Below are positions 20,774 through 28,518 of a DNA stretch of 64,000 nucleotides, in pieces (the first letter of the stretch is position 1; every line of letters starts with the position of its first letter). Origin of the DNA: Opitutaceae bacterium (lineage in GTDB: Bacteria; Verrucomicrobiota; Verrucomicrobiia; Opitutales; Opitutaceae); assembly GCA_016715765.1 (NCBI GenBank), contig JADJZJ010000011.1:1-64000 (forward strand), in the 5' to 3' direction. The translations under genes were made by a program, and so were the position numbers. The notes under the pieces were generated by a model. That model was not told the origin of the DNA, searched no databases, and saw only the letters and a program-made list of their open reading frames with translations.

Positions 20774-21005
20774 GAACGCTTAACGTTTAACTTTTAACGC
20801 TTAACGCTGAAGTACTGAAGGGGGTAGCGAATGGGTGTGTGGGCGGGGCCGGCAGTGGGGGACCCTTTCTTCCGCCAGGTAAATCGCACGATTGCGACCG
20901 AGGGCGGTCGCGCTCCCAGGCAGGGTTCGGAGACCCCGCCCTACAACTGCCGTCTTTTGAACACTCATTGAGCGTTAAACGTTAAGAGTTAAGCGTTGAG
21001 CGTTC
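20774..21005. repeat. Composite repeat: heptamer arms with two single hairpin arms inside
   Basis: Left arm AACGCTTAACGTTTAACTTT.. (20774-20812), right arm CATTGAGCGTTAAACGTTAA.. (20966-21005). Inside are a CGACCGAGGGCGGTCG hairpin (near 20899, as also at 13731) and the right half of the TGTAGGG family, GGGTTCGGAGACCCCGCCCT (near 20924), without its left half. Confidence 0.75.
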
Positions 21006-22121
21006 TCAGTCATACCTGGCTTGATTGGCGGCCTCCACCATCCGGGTCACACGCGCAAGGTCCCCGTCCGGCGGCAGCTGGTCTCCGGGGGCGATGATGA
21101 GGGCGGGGCTTTGGTGGCGGAGGGCGAGCCAGGCCTCGACCTGCATGTCGAAGACCTTGAGGGGCACGTTGGAGTTGAAACTGCCGGGAGGCACGCCGCC
21201 GGAGAGCACATAGCGGGGACCGGCCTCGGCGCGGCATTCGGCGGGAGTGAGGTCGCCCCAGGGCGCGGGGGTCACGGCATCGGCGCCGTCGAATCCCAAG
21301 TCGGCGGTGGTGCGGAGCAGACCGCGCAGCCGGCCGTCAATGTGGGTGACGATCGGCTTGCCGTATTCGTGTGCGATGGCCGCCATGCGACGGTAGTGCG
21401 CGCCGCTGTGCTGCAGCACCCAGGGCGGGCTTTGCACGTCGGCCGAAAGATTGTCGGAGTGAATCATGACCTGGGACGGACCCTCGGCCATGAGCCGGCA
21501 GATCTTCGCATGGGCGGAGTTGATCACGGCCAGGGTTTCCTTCAGCTCGTCGGGAGAGTCGATGGACAGCATCACCGTGAGCTCGATGCCGGCGTAGCGG
21601 CTCATGAGAAAGCCCATGCCCGAGTACGGCACCTGGACCAGGGGCAGGCCGAGGGCGCCGACCTGGGCATCCGCCTCGCGCAGCAGGTCCCAATCCGCCG
21701 CGTAGGAAATGCGCTCGAACGCATAACGGACCACCTTCAGATCCTCCACGCCCTGGATCATGTGGTGGATGATCGGCCAGCTGAAGGTGACGGGAGACCA
21801 TTCGCGGATTTCCTCGACGGTGCCCACGGGGGTTTCCAGCCGGTGAAAGTAGTGTTCCCCGCGAATGCCGGAAGCGACTTTGACGCCCGGACCCGGGATT
21901 TCGCGGTAGAAGGAACCCAGATTGACATGGATCGCCGCGCCCGTGCGCCGGTGCAGGGCGAGCAGGGCGGCGACCTTGTCGCGGTTGGCGCCGTCGGTTT
22001 TCCCCGGGATGAATTTTCCGCCGCCGTTGCCCGCATGCCAGTACGAGAGGTCGGCCAGGGCGGGAACCCGGTCGGGGCGACCGCCGGTGTAGACCGTGAG
22101 GAGGCGTTCGCGGGGGGTCAT
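21006..22121 (-). CDS. Uroporphyrinogen decarboxylase-like protein (URO-D superfamily)
   Basis: 371 residues, start MTPRERLLTVYTGGRPDRVP, typical of URO-D superfamily proteins (an ERLL..L.GE.PDRVP-like opening). Other marks: HVNLGSFYREIPGPGVK, VMLSIDSPDELKETLAVIN, IVTHIDGRLRGLLRTTADLGFDGADAVTP (given here only to mark the HxDG segment) and YVLSGGVPPGSFN. It is distinct in sequence from the copy at 12183-13268. The catalytic activity in sugar clusters is unknown; a corrinoid-dependent methyltransferase partner is not seen in the window. Confidence 0.8.
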   Translation of the reverse strand: MTPRERLLTVYTGGRPDRVPALADLSYWHAGNGGGKFIPGKTDGANRDKVAALLALHRRTGAAIHVNLGSFYREIPGPGVKVASGIRGEHYFHRLETPVGTVEEIREWSPVTFSWPIIHHMIQGVEDLKVVRYAFERISYAADWDLLREADAQVGALGLPLVQVPYSGMGFLMSRYAGIELTVMLSIDSPDELKETLAVINSAHAKICRLMAEGPSQVMIHSDNLSADVQSPPWVLQHSGAHYRRMAAIAHEYGKPIVTHIDGRLRGLLRTTADLGFDGADAVTPAPWGDLTPAECRAEAGPRYVLSGGVPPGSFNSNVPLKVFDMQVEAWLALRHQSPALIIAPGDQLPPDGDLARVTRMVEAANQARYD

Positions 22122-22132
22122 GAGGGAAGGGA

Positions 22133-22256
22133 AACGCTCAACGTTTAACTTTTAACGTTTAACGCTCAATGGGTCAGCCGGGCCGGTTCAGAACTTAAGC
22201 GTTAAAAGTTCAGCGTTCAGCGTTGAGCGTTCGAAGGAGCGGCGCACCCGCGCCGC
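22133..22256. repeat. Heptamer inverted repeat plus stop-proximal hairpin
   Basis: Arms AACGCTCAACGTTTAACTTT.. (22133-22170) and TTAAGCGTTAAAAGTTCAGC.. (22195-22232) enclose only about 24 bases, making this the plain, uninserted form of the composite repeats. Next to it is AGCGGCGC-ACCC-GCGCCGCT (22239-22258), which abuts the stop of the following SDR gene. Confidence 0.75.
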
Positions 22257-23044
22257 TACTTCGCGGTATACCCGCCATCCACCGGCAGGTTCACGCCGGT
22301 GACGTAGCTGGCGGCGTCGCTGAGGAGGAAGACGACGGCGCCGCCGATCTCGTCGGCGCGGGCCATGCGGCCGAGCATGGTCATGCTGCTGTAGCGGCCG
22401 AGGAAGGGCTCGGGCTGCGGCTTCTCCGGATTGTAGATGCCGCCGGGGGAGACGACGTTCACACGCACCTTGCGCGGACCGTAGACCGACGCGTAGTGGC
22501 GGGTGAGGTTGATCATGCCGCCCTTGTGGAAGAAATAATCCGGCACCGTGCCCATCGTGGTGCCTTCGTAGAGCCAGGGGTTCGCGCCGACCATGCCCTG
22601 GATGGAGGCGATGTTGACGATGCTGCCGCCGGCGGGCTGCGCGGCCATGGTGTCGGCGAAGGTGCGGAGCGTGAGGAAGAGGCCGGTGGCGTTGACCTTC
22701 ATGGATTCCTGCCAGGCGGCGACGGTGTCCTTTTCATTGCGCATCGGCCGGCTGACGGCGTTGAAGACCAGGCCGTCAACCTGGCCGTGGGCGGCGAGCA
22801 CGCGGTCGCGCAGGGCGGTGACGGACGCCTCGTCGGTGAGGTCCACCGGTTCGGCGTGCAGCACGTGACCGGCGGCGCGGCCGGCGGTGAAGCCGGCCTC
22901 GATCTTGGCGCGGTCACGGCCGGCGACGACGAGCGTGGCGCCGGCGGCGCCGAGCGCGGAGACCAGCGAGCGGCCGAGCAGGCCGGTGCCGCCGCACTGC
23001 ACGACGACCTTGCCGGCGAGGGAGAAGGAGGGAGTGTCAGCCAT
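22256..23044 (-). CDS. Short-chain dehydrogenase/reductase (SDR)
   Basis: 262 residues. The cofactor loop is CGGTGLLGRSLVSALGAAG, slightly off the TGxxxGxG norm. The catalytic Tyr-Lys is in DYFFHKGGMINLTRHYAS (YxxxK), and the end GVNLPVDGGYTAK is classical. Last gene of the minus-strand operon that starts at 27724. It overlaps the aldolase gene upstream by 8 bases, implying translational coupling and a shared pathway, likely dehydrogenation of a sugar or sugar acid whose 2-keto-3-deoxy product the aldolase cleaves. Confidence 0.88.
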   Translation of the reverse strand: MADTPSFSLAGKVVVQCGGTGLLGRSLVSALGAAGATLVVAGRDRAKIEAGFTAGRAAGHVLHAEPVDLTDEASVTALRDRVLAAHGQVDGLVFNAVSRPMRNEKDTVAAWQESMKVNATGLFLTLRTFADTMAAQPAGGSIVNIASIQGMVGANPWLYEGTTMGTVPDYFFHKGGMINLTRHYASVYGPRKVRVNVVSPGGIYNPEKPQPEPFLGRYSSMTMLGRMARADEIGGAVVFLLSDAASYVTGVNLPVDGGYTAK

Positions 23045-23849
23045 AGGGATTTGATTTGGCGGAAGCGGGCAGGGCCGTGACGTTGTTCTTCAGGAGTTCG
23101 ATCCGCTGGCTGAACCATGTCGTCAAGGCACCGACGTCGGAGCCGAGATTGAAGACGTTGTGTCCGTCGGCGACCAGTTCGGCGAAGGGTGCGTAAAGGC
23201 CGGCCGCCATGACGAACTTGCCGTTGGCGCGGGCGGCCTTGCCGACCCGCTGGCGCGCCGCGGTGACCTCGGGTGCCAGGAGCTCGCCGGCCTTGCCGAT
23301 GCGGTGGCTGAAATCTCCCGGGCCGAACAGGAAGCCGTCGAATCCCGGAACGGCGGCGATGGCCTCGACCTGGGCCAGGCCCTCGGGCGATTCGATCTGG
23401 AGCACGATCAGGCACTCGGAGTTGGCGTGCTTGATGTAGTCGGTGATCGGCACGGTGCAGTACGCGCCGTCGGTGTTGCCGCCGTCGAGGGCGCGCTTGC
23501 CCATGGGATGGAAACGGCACCACGACACAATCTGCCGGGCCTCGGCGGCGGATTCGACGTGTGGCACGATGATGCCCGTGGCGCCGGCCTCGAGCGGGCG
23601 CACGTAGTCGCTGTAGCCGCCCTTGGCGACGCGGACCAAGGTGTCCATGTCGTGCAGCCGGGCGGCGCGGATGGTGTGCTCGAGCGGCGTCCAGTCGGTC
23701 GGCACGTGCTCGTTGCACAGCCACAGGCCGTCATAACCGGCGATGCCGGCCATCTCGGCGACGCGCGGATCAGTGAGGTTGAATTTCATCAGCGCCGGGA
23801 AGCGTTTTTCACGCAGGACCCGGAGGATGCGGCTGGGGCGTAGTTTCAT
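23037..23849 (-). CDS. HpcH/HpaI-family aldolase (2-keto-3-deoxy sugar-acid aldolase type)
   Basis: 270 residues, metal-dependent class II aldolase fold. Visible: ALMKFNLTDPRVAEMAGIAGYDGLW (start of barrel, key residues D and E), GATGIIVPHVESAAEARQIV with the metal/substrate region, VLQIESPEGLAQVEAIAAVPG containing the metal-binding Glu, and FLFGPGDFSHRIG. Family members cleave 2-keto-3-deoxy-L-rhamnonate, 2-keto-3-deoxyglucarate or 4-hydroxy-2-oxoheptanedioate to pyruvate plus an aldehyde. Overlaps both neighbours (8 bases with the SDR, 4 bases with the Gfo/Idh/MocA gene). In this setting cleavage of a sugar-derived 2-keto-3-deoxy acid is likely. Confidence 0.88.
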   Translation of the reverse strand: MKLRPSRILRVLREKRFPALMKFNLTDPRVAEMAGIAGYDGLWLCNEHVPTDWTPLEHTIRAARLHDMDTLVRVAKGGYSDYVRPLEAGATGIIVPHVESAAEARQIVSWCRFHPMGKRALDGGNTDGAYCTVPITDYIKHANSECLIVLQIESPEGLAQVEAIAAVPGFDGFLFGPGDFSHRIGKAGELLAPEVTAARQRVGKAARANGKFVMAAGLYAPFAELVADGHNVFNLGSDVGALTTWFSQRIELLKNNVTALPASAKSNPYG

Positions 23850-24823
23850 GGAGAGAGTGCGGAGAGGATTTCAGCGACCTCGACGCGACGCGAGTTTTCC
23901 GCGCGGCTGCGGAGGCCGGCGATGATGATGGCCATCAACTCGACCGTGTGCGTGAACGGATAGGCGGATTTTCCCGTCTGGAGAAATTCCACGAAGGCGA
24001 CGAGCTGGCGGCGGAAGGTGGTGTAGGTGTCGGTGAAACGGAACGACGCCAGGCCGGCCTGGCCGCCGAGCTGCAGGGCGCCGAAGGTGGCCGCGCCGTC
24101 GTAGATCACCGGCAGGGTGACCTGCGTGCCGCTTTGGTGGACGAGATGGGCGACCTCGAGGCCGGGGGCGGTTTCCAGGCGGATGGAGGTGAAACCCGGG
24201 CCGGTCAGGCGGAAGACGGGCTCCAGGGCGTGGATGCCGTAGCGTTCCCAGGTCTTGGCGGTGACACTCGACACCCAGCGCAAGGATCCGAGGGTGGATT
24301 TGCCGTCGAGGTAGGGATCGAGTTCCGGCGCGTAGCGCAGGCCGCTCGAGGAGAGGAAGCGGGCGCCGGACTTTTCCCAGGCGATGAACGTGCGCAAATC
24401 CTCGACGCTGGTCGCAAGGGGTTTGTCCACGAAGACCGGCAAACCGGCCTCGATGAACGGCCGGGCGCGGCGCACGTGGTCGAAGCCGTCGTCGGTCGAG
24501 ATGACCACGGCATCCACCTGGCCGATGACCTCCTCCGGCTTGGCCACAATGTTTGGAATCAGGGCGGTGGCGGCCACGAGCGGGGCTTCGGCGGGATCGT
24601 CGGTCCAGAGATGGGTGACGCGTGCGCCGGGAATGCCCACGGTGTCCGGCGCGTGGGGGCTCATGTAGGCCGTGATACCGGCATAGGGGCAGCGCGCGAG
24701 GGCGGCGGGATCGTAGCCGTTGATGATGGCCGACCAGGAAAACGGATGCCCGTTGCCGGGAATCATCCCGAGCATCGCGAGGCGCAGGGGAGAATCAGAA
24801 TTTTTAACCACGGATGGGGGCAT
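23846..24823 (-). CDS. Gfo/Idh/MocA-family oxidoreductase
   Basis: 325 residues from 24823, but the first dozen codons (MPPSVVKNSDSP) are written across a CACGGAT repeat arm, and the ATG abuts a seven-base tandem array. The native start may therefore be an internal ATG (LAMLGMIPGNGHPFSW). The family signature VDKPLATSVEDL is near residue 132. The second-domain motif RYGIHALEPVFRL follows SVTAKTWE. Overlaps the aldolase by 4 bases (ATGA). Probable NAD(P)-dependent sugar or sugar-acid oxidoreductase in the IclR-linked operon. Confidence 0.85.
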   Translation of the reverse strand: MPPSVVKNSDSPLRLAMLGMIPGNGHPFSWSAIINGYDPAALARCPYAGITAYMSPHAPDTVGIPGARVTHLWTDDPAEAPLVAATALIPNIVAKPEEVIGQVDAVVISTDDGFDHVRRARPFIEAGLPVFVDKPLATSVEDLRTFIAWEKSGARFLSSSGLRYAPELDPYLDGKSTLGSLRWVSSVTAKTWERYGIHALEPVFRLTGPGFTSIRLETAPGLEVAHLVHQSGTQVTLPVIYDGAATFGALQLGGQAGLASFRFTDTYTTFRRQLVAFVEFLQTGKSAYPFTHTVELMAIIIAGLRSRAENSRRVEVAEILSALSP

Positions 24824-24940
24824 GGCTTATTGGTTATTGCTTATGGCTTATTGCTTATTTCCGGACCCGGATTGTTTCTGGGCCTCATGTGACCATGCCG
24901 TGGTTTATATCCGTGGTATCCGTGTAATCCGTGGTTAAAA
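24804..24940. repeat. CACGGAT inverted repeat with a five-copy GGCTTAT heptamer array
   Basis: TTAACCACGGATG (24804-24816) is answered by ATCCGTGGTATCCGTGTAAT.. to GGTTAA (24910-24937). Between them, 24824-24858 is five consecutive seven-base words: GGCTTAT, TGGTTAT, TGCTTAT, GGCTTAT, TGCTTAT. It interrupts an otherwise tightly packed operon and replaces the usual ribosome-binding region of the gene ending at 23846. Confidence 0.8.
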
Positions 24941-24943
24941 ACT

Positions 24944-26032
24944 TCAGCGGGTTTTGCCTCGGGCCTCGACGCGCCAGGTGGCGACGACCTGGCCGTTGGC
25001 GATGACGGTGACCTCGTCGGTGAGGTTGATGACGGGGCAGATGTGAGCCGGCATGAACAACACGCGCTCGCCGACCTGCAGGGCGTCAACGGCGGCGCCG
25101 CGGACGTAGCCGTGCTCCTCGTTGACGCGGACGACGGCGAGGTCGCGGCCGTCGGCGGCCTTCGCGTGGATGTTGTCGCCGGTGCGATCGGAGGAAAAAG
25201 TCTTTGAACCCGCGTCAATGAGCGCGAGGCCGGGCTCGGGTTTGTCCACGACGGTGGCGAGCACATGCACGGCCACGGCGTCGGCGGGCATGACACCGGT
25301 GATCTCAGAGAGGAACAGGTCGCCGAACATGTAGGCGCCGGGCCGCACGGCCTGCACGCGGCCGGCGCCATGCTCGGCGACGAGCTTCGCGCTCACGCTG
25401 CAACCGGGCCAGACGGGGAGGGTGCGGTCAATGGCATCGCGCACCGCGCAGATGCGGTCGATGAGTTCGCGGACCCGCGGGAGCTGCTGCTCGCGGGGCA
25501 GGCCGTAGAAATTGCCCTCGTGGGTGTAGAAACCGCGGAGCCGAAGGTGCGGACTGCGGCCGAGTGTGGTGGCAAGGCGCTGCGCGGCGGCGAGGTCTCG
25601 CACGCCTTCGCGGCCGAGTCCGGTGTCCACGGCCATCATCACGTCGAGCCGGCGGCCGGATGCTGCCGCCACCTTGTCGAGGACCAAGGCGTGGGCCTCG
25701 CTGGTGACGGCGACGCGCAGGTCGTCGACTTTTTCCGCGAGCGCGGCGAGGCGCGGTGCCTGGCCGGGATCGGCGAGCGAGTGGGCGATGAAAATACTGC
25801 GGACACCCGAGGGCAGCATGGCCTCGGCCTCGCCGAGCTTGGCGCAGGTGAGGCCGGCGGCCCCGGCGGCGAGCTGGCGGCGGGCGACCTCGACCATCTT
25901 GTGGGTCTTGATGTGCGGCCGGAGCTCGACGCCGTGGGCGGTGCAGACCCGCTGCATGTCCGCGATGTTGGCTTCGAGCCGGACGCGATCGACGAGGATC
26001 GCGGGCGTGGCGAGGGAGTCGAGCGTGGCCAT
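24944..26032 (-). CDS. DSD1/D-threonine-aldolase-family PLP enzyme
   Basis: 362 residues, alanine-racemase fold type III. The PLP lysine lies near residue 45 in LRPHIKTHKMVEVARRQLAAG. The phosphate-binding part is YTHEGNFYG, and zinc-ligand candidates sit in VRVNEEHG and MPAHICPVINL near the C-terminus, as in D-serine dehydratase and D-threonine aldolase. The reaction would be elimination or retro-aldol cleavage of a D-beta-hydroxy amino acid. In this operon it may act on an amino- or hydroxy-aspartate-like intermediate, but the substrate is not deducible. Five bases from the upstream SDR. Confidence 0.82.
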   Translation of the reverse strand: MATLDSLATPAILVDRVRLEANIADMQRVCTAHGVELRPHIKTHKMVEVARRQLAAGAAGLTCAKLGEAEAMLPSGVRSIFIAHSLADPGQAPRLAALAEKVDDLRVAVTSEAHALVLDKVAAASGRRLDVMMAVDTGLGREGVRDLAAAQRLATTLGRSPHLRLRGFYTHEGNFYGLPREQQLPRVRELIDRICAVRDAIDRTLPVWPGCSVSAKLVAEHGAGRVQAVRPGAYMFGDLFLSEITGVMPADAVAVHVLATVVDKPEPGLALIDAGSKTFSSDRTGDNIHAKAADGRDLAVVRVNEEHGYVRGAAVDALQVGERVLFMPAHICPVINLTDEVTVIANGQVVATWRVEARGKTR

Positions 26033-26037
26033 GCGGA

Positions 26038-26787
26038 TTACATCCGACCGATCTGCCCGACGGTCAATCCACCATCCACCACCACCACCTGCCCGACGAT
26101 GTAGGCGGACGCCTGCGACAGCAGAAAGACCGCGGTGCCGGCGCAGTCCTCGGGTTCGCCCAGGCGCTTGAGCAGGATCTTTTTCTCGTAGTGCTGCGCC
26201 TTCGCCCCGAAGCCGAGGGCCGAGGTCAGCGGCGTGCGGATCAGGCCGGGGGCGAGGCCGTTGACGCGGATGTTGTGCTCGACCAGCGCCTGCGCGAGGC
26301 TGCGCGTCATCATCACCAGCGCGCCCTTGGAACTGTCATAGGCGGTGGAGTCTTCCTCGGATTGAAATCCATTGGTCGAGGAGATGAGCACCATCGCCCC
26401 CGGACGCTTCCGCGCAATGAGCTCCTTCGCGAAGGCCTGGCAGAGGAAGTAGGTCGCGCGCACATTGAGGTTCATCGTCTTGTCCCACGTGGCTGCGTCC
26501 ATCTCCAGGAACGGCCGGTCGAAGAAACTCCCCGCGTTGGCCACCAGCAGGTCGAGCTTCGGCTGCACGGCGAAGGCGTCGGCCACAAGTTTCGCCGAGG
26601 CGTCGGGTTCGAGCAGGTTGCCGGTGACAAAGGAGCAGCCCGGGGGGATCGAGGCCGGCCGGGCGGTGTTGCCGTGATAAACGACGGCGGCGCCGGCTTC
26701 GTGGAGTCCGTCGGCGATGGCCAGACCGATGCCCTTCGAGGAACCGGTGACCAGGGCGGCGTTATGCGCGAGTGAGAATTTTGACAT
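26038..26787 (-). CDS. Short-chain dehydrogenase/reductase (SDR)
   Basis: 249 residues with a textbook SDR pattern: VTGSSKGIGLAIADGL, NAG at LLVANAGSFFDRPF, serine in LISSTNGFQ, YxxxK in AYDSSKGALVMMTRSLAQAL, and a C-terminal GQVVVVDGGLTVGQ. Its N-terminus overlaps the amidohydrolase by 26 bases, so the two are translationally linked. A sugar or sugar-acid dehydrogenase feeding the lactone hydrolase and aldolase of the same operon is the simplest reading. Confidence 0.9.
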   Translation of the reverse strand: MSKFSLAHNAALVTGSSKGIGLAIADGLHEAGAAVVYHGNTARPASIPPGCSFVTGNLLEPDASAKLVADAFAVQPKLDLLVANAGSFFDRPFLEMDAATWDKTMNLNVRATYFLCQAFAKELIARKRPGAMVLISSTNGFQSEEDSTAYDSSKGALVMMTRSLAQALVEHNIRVNGLAPGLIRTPLTSALGFGAKAQHYEKKILLKRLGEPEDCAGTAVFLLSQASAYIVGQVVVVDGGLTVGQIGRM

Positions 26788-27724
26788 CTTTGAGCTGGAG
26801 CAGGGCGAGCAGGTTGTCGTGGCCGGCGGCCTGCTTGAGCGCGGGCGGCAGGGCGTGGAGGCAGGCGGTTTCCTGGGCGTAGGTGCTGATCAGGGAGTAG
26901 TCCTTGTCCACGTAGCTCTGGAACGGCGTGTCGGAGCCCCAGATCAGCTTCGTCGGATAGGTCGCGGCGAGTTGATGCAGCACGGCGGTCGGGTCGCGGT
27001 AGTCGGCGGGGAAACGCCGCGCCGCCGGGGCGACGTTGGCGAGACCGAGGTTGACGCTTTCGCAGTGGATGCGGTGGGCGGAGCAGTCGAACCACGTGTT
27101 GGGCAACTCGGCCACGCGGTCGAGGCACTCGCGGTCGAAGCGGCAGGAGTGGGCGAGGCAGAAACGCACGTGCGGCGTGGCGGCGGCCACCTTGAGGATG
27201 TCCTTCGCCTGCGACCAGACGTCGGAGGGCATCACGCTGGAGTGGATGATGAAGGGCAGGTTGAACTCGGCGGCGAAGTCGAGGAAGCCGCGGCCGACCC
27301 CGAGCAGGGCGTTCACGTCGGACTGGATCACGGTCGCCTGGATCTTGAGGCCGTGGAACGGAAACTTGGCGTGGAGTTCGCGCAGCTTCGCCAGCTGGGC
27401 GGCGGGCTCGCGCAGCGGGTCGAGGATGGCGAAGGGCAGCGTGTGCCGGCCGAGGGCGGGGTAGAGTTCGTAGATCTCCCGGAACATGCGCTCGTTCTCG
27501 AACGCGTAGGGCACGGTCTCGAGTCCGCCGTACGTGAATTTCGCCTGGCGCATCGCCGCCACGTCGAAGGTGAGGTTGCTCACCATCGGGAACACCAGCC
27601 AGCGGTCGATGCCGCAGTGCCGGCCCTCGGTGACCAGCGCGGGCAGGTCCTGCGCGTAGGGGTGGTAGCCGTTCAGGTAGAAAAACAGGTCAACGCCGAG
27701 GTGGTTGTGGCAGTCGATGAGCAC
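26762..27724 (-). CDS. Amidohydrolase-2 family hydrolase (possible sugar lactonase)
   Basis: 320 residues beginning MLIDCHNHLGVDLFFYL with the HxH metal motif of the amidohydrolase superfamily. Other metal or active-site positions: FHGLKIQATVIQ, LPFIIHSSVMPSD and LIWGSDTPFQSY, the last containing the catalytic Asp. Relatives hydrolyse sugar-1,4-lactones such as fuconolactone, or decarboxylate aromatic acids. With two SDRs and an HpcH-type aldolase downstream, a lactonase role in a non-phosphorylative deoxyhexose or uronate pathway is plausible. First gene of the operon, divergent from the IclR regulator 62 bases away. Confidence 0.8.
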   Translation of the reverse strand: MLIDCHNHLGVDLFFYLNGYHPYAQDLPALVTEGRHCGIDRWLVFPMVSNLTFDVAAMRQAKFTYGGLETVPYAFENERMFREIYELYPALGRHTLPFAILDPLREPAAQLAKLRELHAKFPFHGLKIQATVIQSDVNALLGVGRGFLDFAAEFNLPFIIHSSVMPSDVWSQAKDILKVAAATPHVRFCLAHSCRFDRECLDRVAELPNTWFDCSAHRIHCESVNLGLANVAPAARRFPADYRDPTAVLHQLAATYPTKLIWGSDTPFQSYVDKDYSLISTYAQETACLHALPPALKQAAGHDNLLALLQLKDVKILTRA

Positions 27725-27735
27725 GGGGCTATTTT

Positions 27736-27767
27736 GTTTGACGAAACTTGTGTTTCACATTGTGAAA
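27736..27767. promoter_or_regulatory. Overlapping palindromes in divergent promoter, candidate IclR operator
   Basis: Within the 62-base gap between the amidohydrolase and iclR starts lie three overlapping dyads: GTTTGACGAAAC (27736-27747), GAAACTTGTGTTTC (27743-27756) and TTTCACATTGTGAAA (27753-27767). IclR-family operators are typically short AT-flanked dyads of GAAA/TTTC type in just this position. The region is AT-rich compared with its surroundings. Inference from position and symmetry. Confidence 0.55.
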
Positions 27768-27786
27768 TGAAGGCAACGCCAAAATC

Positions 27787-28506
27787 GTGAGCATCGCCGT
27801 CCTCGACAAAGCCTTCTCGATCCTCGAGGTGCTGGCCCGCACCGGGCGCGAACTCACGCTGGCGGAGCTGGCGGAGGAGGCCCGGCTGCCCAAGCCCACG
27901 GTGCACCGCATCCTGCGCAGCCTGCGCGACCTCGGCTACGTGGGACAGTCGGACCGCCGCGGCACCTACCAGCTCTCGGGCCGCCTGGCCTCGCTCCGGG
28001 AATACGGCCGCGACGAGGCGGTGCGCGCCAAGGCGCGGCCGGTGATGGAGCGGCTGCAGGCGGAATTCGACGAGACGGTGAACCTCGGCCTGCTCGAGGG
28101 CGTGTTTGTCCGCTACGTGCAGGTGCTGGAGACCAGCCAGGCGCTGCGCTGGATCGTGAAGCCCGGGGCGCGCGATCCGTTTCACACGACGGCCCTCGGC
28201 CGGGCCATCGTCGCCAATCTGCCCGACGAGCAGCAGCGGCGGCTCGTCGTCAAGGCCGCCCCGCGCGGTCCGCGCCGCACCCGGCTCCAGCAGGAACTCG
28301 CGGCCACCCGGAACCGGGGCTACGCCGTCGAGGAGGGCGAGACGGTGGCCGGCGTGGCGTGCGTCGCGATCCCGCTCGACTGGCTGGGCGAGCCCCTCGC
28401 GGCCGTGAGCGTGGCGGTGCCGATCCACCGGTATCCCGCGCGGCAGCGCACGGCGCTGATCGCCGCCCTGCTGCACGCCCGCGACCGCGCGTCGGCCAGT
28501 GCCTGA
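27787..28506 (+). CDS. IclR-family transcriptional regulator
   Basis: 239 residues from GTG 27787. The N-terminal winged helix (residues 4-65) has VLDKAFSILEVLARTG, LTLAELAEEARLPKPTVHRILRSL as the helix-turn-helix (key residues KPTVHR), and GTYQLSGRLASL. The C-terminal effector domain shows DPFHTTALGRAIVANLP and a GYAVEEGETVAGVACVAIPL segment, as in IclR effector-binding domains. Divergent from the six-gene sugar-acid operon and 12 bases ahead of an aminotransferase; likely controls both through the palindromes at 27736-27767, probably responding to a pathway acid. Confidence 0.92.
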   Translation: MSIAVLDKAFSILEVLARTGRELTLAELAEEARLPKPTVHRILRSLRDLGYVGQSDRRGTYQLSGRLASLREYGRDEAVRAKARPVMERLQAEFDETVNLGLLEGVFVRYVQVLETSQALRWIVKPGARDPFHTTALGRAIVANLPDEQQRRLVVKAAPRGPRRTRLQQELAATRNRGYAVEEGETVAGVACVAIPLDWLGEPLAAVSVAVPIHRYPARQRTALIAALLHARDRASASA

Positions 28507-28518
28507 CCCTTTTTCACC

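Noticed and set aside
14589..22232. CRISPR array suggested by recurring similar sequences with different inner parts
   Set aside because: Repeats are kilobases apart, inverted rather than direct, interspersed with genes, and no cas gene is present.
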